IMG/VR virus record: IMGVR_UViG_3300012924_000026
Span: 1-25,187 of that record
Reading direction: 5' to 3' (one strand)
Source of the DNA: a virus
DNA: 25,187 bases
The position numbers were made by a program, and so were the translations under genes. This document shows, piece after piece, positions 21,270 to 25,187 of the stretch; position 1 is the stretch's first letter, and the number at the start of each line of letters is the position of its first letter. Under the pieces are notes generated by a model. That model was given only the letters and a program-made list of their open reading frames with translations. It was not told the DNA's origin and did no database searches.

Positions 21270-21556
21270 GCGCTGTTCTGGTCAATGGCGAGATTCTAGC
21301 CAAACGCGGCGTGTTCAAGGCGTTTCGCGAGTGGATCAATGCCACGTATTCCGATCAGCATATGTTTGCTCTTCAGAATAAAGGAATTTGGCGCGCAGGT
21401 GATCGCAACCAATACGGCAACCGTACCCGCCTCTACGGCGATTGGCTCTACCACCAAGACCGCGACATGTTCAATGAATGGCTCTGGCGTGCTTTGCAGG
21501 GCCGGGATTGCGAGGGATTCAATTGGAAGAAATGGCTTGTACAGAAGGATGCGTGA
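21266..21556 (+). CDS. 96-residue Trp-rich protein
   Basis: GTG 21266 overlaps the previous stop (GTGA). It has six Trp (W-I-N-A-T-Y-S, G-I-W-R-A-G-D, Y-G-D-W-L-Y-H-Q, N-E-W-L-W-R-A-L, N-W-K-K-W-L) and many basic residues. Its stop overlaps the next ATG (TGATG). Not recognised. Confidence 0.55.
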   Translation: MSAVLVNGEILAKRGVFKAFREWINATYSDQHMFALQNKGIWRAGDRNQYGNRTRLYGDWLYHQDRDMFNEWLWRALQGRDCEGFNWKKWLVQKDA

Positions 21557-21771
21557 TGGCCCGGCCAAATAAAACAGTAGCCGCGTGGCGCAATGCGAAG
21601 TGGTCGCAACAAGCCTTGGAAGTTAGGCCGAATTCTTGGGAAGCCCAGGATGCAGCAGATGCAATGCGTTCGGCCAATCCATCTTGGCGCGTTGTAATCC
21701 GTTCTTTCCGCGTTGGTCCGCGCTCTGAGCAGCGCCGTAATTATGCTATACGCGGCTACATCACCGATTAA
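21556..21771 (+). CDS. 71-residue basic protein
   Basis: ATG 21556 shares an A with the previous stop (TGATG). Basic (A-R-P-N-K-T-V-A-A-W-R-N-A-K-W) with a helix in the middle and R-V-V-I-R-S-F-R-V-G strand. Possibly nucleic-acid binding (charge only). A longer frame from 21478 lies inside the previous gene and is not used. Confidence 0.55.
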   Translation: MARPNKTVAAWRNAKWSQQALEVRPNSWEAQDAADAMRSANPSWRVVIRSFRVGPRSEQRRNYAIRGYITD

Positions 21772-21802
21772 CCAAACACCACCGCAGCACGAGGGGAAGA
21801 AG

Positions 21803-22222
21803 ATGAGTGAACATATGCGTTTGCCGCTATCAGTACACCAAGCGAATTCTTCAGTGCCTGGCGTGACTTATAAGCCGGTTAGAATTGTTGATGCTGATGG
21901 CTTAACGATCATCAATGTCGGGCCGACTAGCAGTTGCTTACCATTCGCCATAGACATCGTTGCCGCTTGCAACGCCTGTAGCGGCATGGCCGACCCCGCC
22001 GCTGAAATCGACCGACTCCGCACCCGAGTCGAGGACGAATCCTGCGGCCGGGGACTCAGGGATCGGGAACTCGCCACCCTCACCCAGCAGCGCGACGAAC
22101 TGGCGGCGGCTTTGGAGCGCGCACAGGGCTGCATTAAAGGGCTTCTGAAGCGCACGCCAGTCCGCGATGTTTCCGAGACTCTAGCTGAAATCGAACACGT
22201 ACTGGCCAAGGTCAAGCCGTGA
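21803..22222 (+). CDS. 139-residue protein with coiled coil
   Basis: ATG 21803 follows GGGGAAGAAG. The first half is strand-rich (G-V-T-Y-K-P-V-R-I-V-D-A-D-G), then C-N-A-C-S-G and a coil with D-R-L-R-T-R-V-E-D and Q-Q-R-D-E-L-A-A-A-L-E-R-A. The start at 21713 would overlap the previous gene and is rejected. Function unknown. Confidence 0.6.
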   Translation: MSEHMRLPLSVHQANSSVPGVTYKPVRIVDADGLTIINVGPTSSCLPFAIDIVAACNACSGMADPAAEIDRLRTRVEDESCGRGLRDRELATLTQQRDELAAALERAQGCIKGLLKRTPVRDVSETLAEIEHVLAKVKP

Positions 22223-22452
22223 GCGCCATAGACCTGCAAGCATCACCGTCGCGCTTCCCCATCGGCACCAAGTTTCACAGTCGCGGCAAGTATCCGAAAC
22301 TCTGCACTGTGACGGATATCCTGCGCACCTATGACAACGCCGGCAACCTGGTGAGCATCCGCTATATCGCCACGCATTCATTCTGCGGCCAAGTGGTTGC
22401 CGATACGGATGTCAACGATATGACCATTGCGCGCGGCCTGGTGGTGCCATGA
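22219..22452 (+). CDS. 77-residue protein, GTG start
   Basis: GTG 22219 overlaps the previous stop and its stop overlaps the next ATG. It is beta-rich (G-T-K-F-H-S-R-G-K-Y-P-K-L-C-T-V-T-D-I-L, V-S-I-R-Y-I-A-T-H-S-F), like a small SH3- or OB-like barrel. No family is named. Confidence 0.55.
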   Translation: MSAIDLQASPSRFPIGTKFHSRGKYPKLCTVTDILRTYDNAGNLVSIRYIATHSFCGQVVADTDVNDMTIARGLVVP

Positions 22453-22544
22453 CCCACCTCTTCGCCGCCCACTTCATCGCAACCGCCATCACCTTCTACG
22501 TGCATGTGCGGCGGGATATTCGCAGGCAAGACCGGACCCGATAA
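22449..22544 (+). CDS. 31-residue single-helix membrane peptide
   Basis: ATG 22449 overlaps the previous stop. L-F-A-A-H-F-I-A-T-A-I-T-F-Y-V-H-V is one likely membrane helix, followed by a very basic tail (R-R-D-I-R-R-Q-D-R-T-R). Last gene of the right operon; terminator follows in 26 nt. Confidence 0.5.
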   Translation: MTHLFAAHFIATAITFYVHVRRDIRRQDRTR

Positions 22545-22569
22545 TCTCCCCCTATCGGCTCCGATGATT

Positions 22570-22594
22570 GGCCCGGCTTTGTCGGGCCTTTTTT
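22570..22594 (+). terminator. strong intrinsic terminator of right operon
   Basis: GGCCCG (22570-22575) pairs with CGGGCC (22583-22588) around a 7-nt loop, followed by TTTTTT (22589-22594). It ends the plus-strand unit and overlaps the stop of the convergent ASCH-like gene. Confidence 0.9.
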
Positions 22595-22769
22595 ATTCCA
22601 CCGGCTCGACGTATTCAAACTCGATGCGGGTTACAACTGTTTCCGGCGTGCATCCTTTGTGTGATCCGCAGAAGAAATCTACGAACCGTATCGGGAAGTA
22701 CAGCGTTGGATGATCGCCGAATCCCTCTCGGAAACATTCGTCAACGCCATAAAGCAAATCATCCGTCAT
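22593..22769 (-). CDS. C-terminal half of split ASCH-like protein
   Basis: A 58-residue cistron from ATG 22769, which lies 11 nt inside the previous frame. It runs D-D-L-L-Y-G-V-D-E-C-F-R-E-G-F and ends G-C-T-P-E-T-V-V-T-R-I-E-F-E-Y-V, which I recognise as the tail of phage ASCH-like proteins whose head is the upstream frame. It may be translated by coupling, as AAGAG lies nearby. Whether the two parts form a working protein is open. Confidence 0.6.
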   Translation of the reverse strand: MTDDLLYGVDECFREGFGDHPTLYFPIRFVDFFCGSHKGCTPETVVTRIEFEYVEPVE

Positions 22770-22968
22770 CTAGGCGCTCTTGCCTCACGTCAGTAACCCG
22801 AATGACCGCAAGCCGTTTAATCGTCTCCCCAGCCTTCAACCCCATTCCTTTCTCGACGCCTTGCAACAGATCGCCGACCTTCAGATGCTTCCAGCCAACA
22901 CGCCTGGTTACGGTTTTAGTCCGCGCAAGGATCTGCGGCTTGGTCAACATGAATGAGATATTTCGCAT
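22759..22968 (-). CDS. N-terminal half of split ASCH-like protein
   Basis: A 69-residue frame beginning M-R-N-I-S-F-M-L-T-K-P-Q-I-L-A-R-T-K-T-V-T-R-R, the typical start of a phage ASCH-like protein, then W-K-H-L-K-V-G-D-L-L and I-K-R-L-A-V-I-R-V-T-D-V-R-Q-E. It ends in L-D-D-G, where relatives continue into the sequence now found in the other frame. ASCH domains are PUA-like, RNA-binding folds. The full protein would be about 127 residues. Confidence 0.65.
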   Translation of the reverse strand: MRNISFMLTKPQILARTKTVTRRVGWKHLKVGDLLQGVEKGMGLKAGETIKRLAVIRVTDVRQERLDDG

Positions 22969-23024
22969 AGTTATGGCGCCAGTTCATTCTTATAGGACCG
23001 CTCGAATACCGCACAAGCCCGCTC

Positions 23025-23147
23025 CTACTCCGCCTGCGCCTTAATCCAAGCACTATCAGGCAATGCGCCGCACTCTCTCAGATCGCGGGCGCGGCGGTAG
23101 ACTTCGGCGGCTTGGTCGTGGGCGGTGAGGGTGGCTTTATTGTCCAT
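23025..23147 (-). CDS. 40-residue protein with possible premature TAG
   Basis: ATG 23147 lies within the end of the methyltransferase gene. It starts M-D-N-K-A-T-L-T-A-H-D-Q-A-A-E-V-Y-R-R-A and is charged and helical. After the TAG (23027-23025) the same frame continues E-R-A-C-A-V-F-E-R-S-Y-K-N-E-L-A-P to a TAA at 22971, only 2 nt before the next gene, as expected if the original gene ended there. Function unknown. Confidence 0.5.
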   Translation of the reverse strand: MDNKATLTAHDQAAEVYRRARDLRECGALPDSAWIKAQAE

Positions 23148-23886
23148 CGAACATTCCAGCTTGTTCGGGCTTGGTCTGGATAGATGGTGCGAATAACTGC
23201 CCCTGTGCATAGGCGGTTTCTATTCGGCGGCAGGCAATGTCGAAGTATTTGGGTTCGCGCTCTATTCCGATGAATTGTCGCCCAGTATTCAAGCATGCGA
23301 CGCCGGTTGTTCCGCTGCCCATGTACCAATCCGCAATTATGTCGCCGGGATCTGTGAAATCGGTTACAAAATCAGTAATCAGTCCCAAGGGCTTTCCAGT
23401 TGGATGGCCGCTATTATTTTGGCCTTTAGGCCAAGAATAGAAAGCGTGTTTTCCGCCACCGTTCCATCGCTTACGCCCAGGTCTGTGACAGATAGCAATA
23501 GCCTCCCATCCCATTCCCGGCCTGTCACCAGTAAATTGCGGGGCGCCATCTGGTTTTCTCCATATGCCGAGTCTAACGAGCAACCCGGCCGCATCAAGAG
23601 CATGCGCGAATTTCCATTCGCAAGTGAATACTACCCAGCGTTCGGCCTTATCAACCCATTGGCGGCATAGATCAACCATTTCTTCGCAATTGATTCCGCC
23701 GAATCCCAGAGCTTGACCAGCAGGCTCTCCATTTCTGAGCAAGATGCCAGATAAATGTTGATCATGAGTATCTGCCTGTCCATAAGGCGGATCAGTAATC
23801 ACTGCATCCACTTTCGGCAACGTCGGTAGAATTTCGCGGCTATCCCCTAAATAGAGTGTGGCAGCGCCAATGATAACTTGATTCAC
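23137..23886 (-). CDS. DNA methyltransferase (N6-adenine or N4-cytosine, beta-class order)
   Basis: A 249-residue protein from GTG 23886, which overlaps the stop of the membrane peptide gene (GTGA). Motif IV D-P-P-Y-G is at about 32-36, and motif I-like M-G-S-G-T-T-G is at about 189-195, followed by F-I-G-I-E-R-E-P-K-Y-F-D-I-A. This order (IV before I) marks beta-class amino-methyltransferases. In phages such enzymes protect DNA against host restriction. The longer frame from 24207 covers two other genes and is not used. No partner nuclease was seen, so it is probably solitary. Confidence 0.85.
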   Translation of the reverse strand: MNQVIIGAATLYLGDSREILPTLPKVDAVITDPPYGQADTHDQHLSGILLRNGEPAGQALGFGGINCEEMVDLCRQWVDKAERWVVFTCEWKFAHALDAAGLLVRLGIWRKPDGAPQFTGDRPGMGWEAIAICHRPGRKRWNGGGKHAFYSWPKGQNNSGHPTGKPLGLITDFVTDFTDPGDIIADWYMGSGTTGVACLNTGRQFIGIEREPKYFDIACRRIETAYAQGQLFAPSIQTKPEQAGMFDGQ

Positions 23887-23987
23887 AACTTCCAAATCCC
23901 CACCCACCAAGCCCCCGCCAGCACAAGCAGAACTGTGGCGGTTGCGGCGTAGATGAGTAGGACGGTTTCGGCGGCAATAATTATCAT
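23883..23987 (-). CDS. 34-residue single-helix membrane peptide
   Basis: ATG 23987 overlaps the HNH-like gene stop and its TGA overlaps the methyltransferase GTG. The peptide is nearly one membrane helix: V-L-L-I-Y-A-A-T-A-T-V-L-L-V-L-A-G-A-W-W, with a short K-L end. Too short for most gene finders; double overlap supports it. Confidence 0.55.
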   Translation of the reverse strand: MIIIAAETVLLIYAATATVLLVLAGAWWVGIWKL

Positions 23988-24418
23988 TTGGTCCTCTTAC
24001 CGCGCTTTTGCCTAGGAATGTATCCCTCCACAAAAGCATGTAGCCCTTGGCCTCGCCGCGTATTACACGGCAGGCATACTGGGACCACATCAAGAGGTTT
24101 GGAATAATCGCGATGGTCATATGCCAAAGCCGGTTTATTGCAGTCTGCGCAAGGCGTTTTGCCGTCCGAAAGAAGCGGAAGAACTCCATTCTTTTTGGCT
24201 CTTGCAACAGCGCTATAAGCTACGCGTCTATATGGCGACCAGCGAGTCTTTGCAATCCTTTGCGAAAGTCTTTCTTGCAACAACCGATTTTGCCGAATTT
24301 CTTGGCTGCGCAACTCAGCAGCTTTCCTCTGGGCAGGGGCGCACTTTTTACAGAGCCATGCAAAGCCAGCATTGGCCTTAAAGCTATCTCCGCAATCGTA
24401 ACAAAGCCACGTTTTCAT
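23984..24418 (-). CDS. HNH/zinc-type protein
   Basis: A 144-residue protein. It begins W-L-C-Y-D-C-G-D-S-F and L-C-K-K-C (zinc ribbon), has a basic middle (R-W-S-P-Y-R-R-V-A-Y), and a C-terminal HNH-like part: C-A-D-C-N, then Y-D-H-R-D-Y-S-K-P-L-D-V, then P-V-C-L-P-C-N-T-R-R-G. The D-H-R-D-Y and the C-x2-C pairs match the beta-beta-alpha metal fold of this group. It may be a DNA nuclease or a DNA-binding protein. It follows the second Cro-like gene (ATGA). Confidence 0.75.
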   Translation of the reverse strand: MKTWLCYDCGDSFKANAGFAWLCKKCAPAQRKAAELRSQEIRQNRLLQERLSQRIAKTRWSPYRRVAYSAVARAKKNGVLPLLSDGKTPCADCNKPALAYDHRDYSKPLDVVPVCLPCNTRRGQGLHAFVEGYIPRQKRGKRTK

Positions 24419-24609
24419 GCGCGAGCCTGCCTAAGAGTCCCATCTTTCTTAAACGATTCCGGCATCAGTTCATAGCGCAGGCGAAGATACTGTTTCTGGG
24501 GAATGTCCTTGTCTGCCGGCCATTGTTCTACAGCCTGCCGGGTAATCCCAAGCGTTTCGGCAAGCTCATATTGGTTCTCGAACAGCGTCAGTATTTCGCT
24601 CTTTGTCAT
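24415..24609 (-). CDS. Cro-like repressor (regulator 2)
   Basis: A 64-residue protein, M-T-K-S-E-I-L-T-L-F-E-N-Q-Y-E-L-A-E-T-L-G-I-T-R-Q-A-V-E-Q-W, a clear Cro-type helix-turn-helix, followed by P-Q-K-Q-Y-L-R-L-R-Y-E-L. It differs from regulator 1 in sequence but is the same size and class. First in the minus-strand unit that includes the HNH-like and methyltransferase genes. Its promoter appears to start transcription at the ATG itself. Confidence 0.85.
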   Translation of the reverse strand: MTKSEILTLFENQYELAETLGITRQAVEQWPADKDIPQKQYLRLRYELMPESFKKDGTLRQARA

Positions 24610-24615
24610 ATGGCG

Positions 24616-24644
24616 AATATACGGGGTCAGAAAATAAATTGCAA
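24616..24644 (-). promoter_or_regulatory. promoter of regulator 2, probably leaderless
   Basis: On the minus strand TTGCAA (24644-24639), a 17-nt spacer, then TATATT (24621-24616). The ATG lies only 6 nt after the -10, at the expected start site, so the mRNA should have no leader. The -35 overlaps the first GCAAG half-site. Confidence 0.65.
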
Positions 24645-24671
24645 GAAGGCTTGCGCGGCAAGAAAACTTGC
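24641..24671. promoter_or_regulatory. operator region 2: alternating GCAAG/CTTGC array
   Basis: GCAAG (24641), CTTGC (24650), GCAAG (24658) and CTTGC (24667) alternate every 8-9 bp, forming three overlapping dyads (spacers AAGG, GCG and AAAA). It covers the -35 of the minus promoter and the -35/spacer of the plus promoter. Confidence 0.75.
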
Positions 24672-24679
24672 GCTAGGAT
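24651..24679 (+). promoter_or_regulatory. candidate plus-strand promoter
   Basis: TTGCGC (24651-24656), 17-nt spacer, TAGGAT (24674-24679). It would drive the repeat-bearing gene at 24727. The operator array covers it, so both divergent promoters can be controlled together. Confidence 0.5.
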
Positions 24680-24726
24680 GGGCTCACTTGGTAACACACC
24701 GCCACCCAACGCAGCCGGAGAAGAGA

Positions 24727-25187
24727 ATGAATGAGGGGAAGGAAGTCGTAACGAGTTACAAGGGCTTCGATGCGGACATGAAGTGCCGTGGATTCGCCTA
24801 TAAAGTCGGCGAAACTTACACGCATGCCGGCGCAGTCTCCAAGTGCAATTCCGGTTTCCATGCCTGTGCCTATCCGCTGGACGTTCTGGCCTACTATCCC
24901 GCAGCCGGCTCCAATTTCGCCGTGGTCGAACAGACCGGCACTTTGGATCGCGCCACGGACGATTCCAAGATCGCCAGCTCGTCCATCAAAATCACGGCTT
25001 CCATCGGTCTGCCGGGACTCATCAAGGCGGCGATTGAGTACACGTTCAGCCGAGTGAATCCGGCAGTTGCCGACAACAATAAGGCCGTCAGTGGCGCGGC
25101 CTCGAACAGCGGCTACAGTGGCGCGGCCTCGAACAGCGGCGTCAGGGGCGCGGCCTCGAACAGCGGCGACAGTGGCGCGGCCTCGAA
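24727..25187 (+). CDS. DUF7666-like protein with C-terminal tandem repeats (partial)
   Basis: ATG 24727 with GGAGAAGAG upstream; the frame stays open to the window edge (153 codons and 2 nt). The N-terminal 110 residues match the DUF7666 pattern: Y-K-G-F-D-A-D-M-K-C-R-G-F, K-V-G-E-T-Y, S-G-F-H-A-C-A-Y-P-L-D-V, D-D-S-K-I-A-S-S-S-I. Then nine-residue repeats x-S-G-A-A-S-N-S-G follow, with x = V, Y, V, D. Family knowledge: such proteins are common in phages, often with Gly/Ala/Ser/Asn repeats, and their function is unknown. The repeats may form a beta-solenoid. Confidence 0.75.
   Translation, partial: MNEGKEVVTSYKGFDADMKCRGFAYKVGETYTHAGAVSKCNSGFHACAYPLDVLAYYPAAGSNFAVVEQTGTLDRATDDSKIASSSIKITASIGLPGLIKAAIEYTFSRVNPAVADNNKAVSGAASNSGYSGAASNSGVRGAASNSGDSGAAS
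25087..25187 (+). repeat. 27-nt in-frame tandem repeats
   Basis: Copies begin at 25087, 25114, 25141 and 25168 (the last cut by the window edge). The units are nearly identical: bases change mainly in the first codon (GTC, TAC, GTC, GAC) plus one AGT-to-AGG. Such low divergence with a single variable codon suggests recent expansion or active copy-number change. Confidence 0.9.

Noticed and set aside
22593-22600. Terminator at 22570-22594 acting for the minus-strand unit
   Set aside because: On the minus strand no T-run follows the hairpin, so only plus-strand termination is supported.
22971-23147. Phage-wide recoding of TAG as an amino acid
   Set aside because: Other genes here end at TAG with tight downstream overlaps (for example 8484-8486 and 10586-10588), which argues for TAG being a normal stop.
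23887-24207. Longer methyltransferase start at 24207
   Set aside because: The extra 107 codons overlap the HNH-like gene and the membrane-peptide gene in another frame and show no domain pattern. GTG 23886 fits the GTGA overlap.
25087-25187. CRISPR array
   Set aside because: The repeats are direct, in frame, with no spacers; they encode x-S-G-A-A-S-N-S-G within an open gene.

Overview
The window is a 25-kb piece of a tailed double-stranded DNA phage or prophage (Caudoviricetes). Its genes are tightly packed, mostly joined by ATGA, GTGA or TAGTG overlaps. Packaging and head genes sit next to a long run of tiny early genes. Codon use, Shine-Dalgarno sites and sigma70-like promoters point to a proteobacterial host. 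The portal, scaffold and coat arrangement suggests a podovirus-like or P22-like head module. No integrase, CI-type repressor, lysis or tail gene is visible, so lifestyle is open.

Layout. (1) 1-11192, minus strand, late operon: small genes, large terminase, a glycosyltransferase/methyltransferase/glycosyltransferase cassette, portal, scaffold, major capsid protein and the start of one more gene. The capsid gene is interrupted by a 686-nt group I intron (1233-1918) encoding a LAGLIDADG homing endonuclease. Both splice sites and the P1, P10, P3, P7 and P8 pairings can be read directly. A candidate late promoter (11382-11410) is followed about 40 nt downstream by an intrinsic terminator, as in antitermination-controlled late operons. 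(2) 11519-12358, minus: two early or middle genes, one apparently frameshifted. (3) 12359-12857: a very AT-rich intergenic region with six copies of a 9-mer and several tandem repeats, a candidate replication origin or multi-operator control region. (4) 12858-14162, plus: six small genes ending at a terminator. (5) 14196-19831, minus: an early operon from a Cro-like regulator through about fifteen small proteins (a GIY-YIG-like protein, a DUF1064-like nuclease, Zn-binding proteins) to a DUF3987-like helicase/primase. (6) 19832-19972: a control region. (7) 19973-22544, plus: nine small genes and a strong terminator. (8) 22593-24609, minus: a second Cro-like regulator, an HNH-type protein, a tiny membrane protein, a DNA methyltransferase, a small broken gene and an ASCH-like gene split in two. 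(9) 24727-end, plus: a DUF7666-like protein ending in 27-nt tandem repeats, cut by the window edge.

The two Cro-like regulators (19637-19831 and 24415-24609) face control regions that share the half-site CTTGC/GCAAG, overlapping candidate promoters. They may form one regulatory circuit. The early genes would supply replication, modification and nuclease functions. The late operon, released by an unidentified antiterminator, would build and fill the head. Three small genes show a frame break or premature stop; these may be real decay, recoding or sequence errors.
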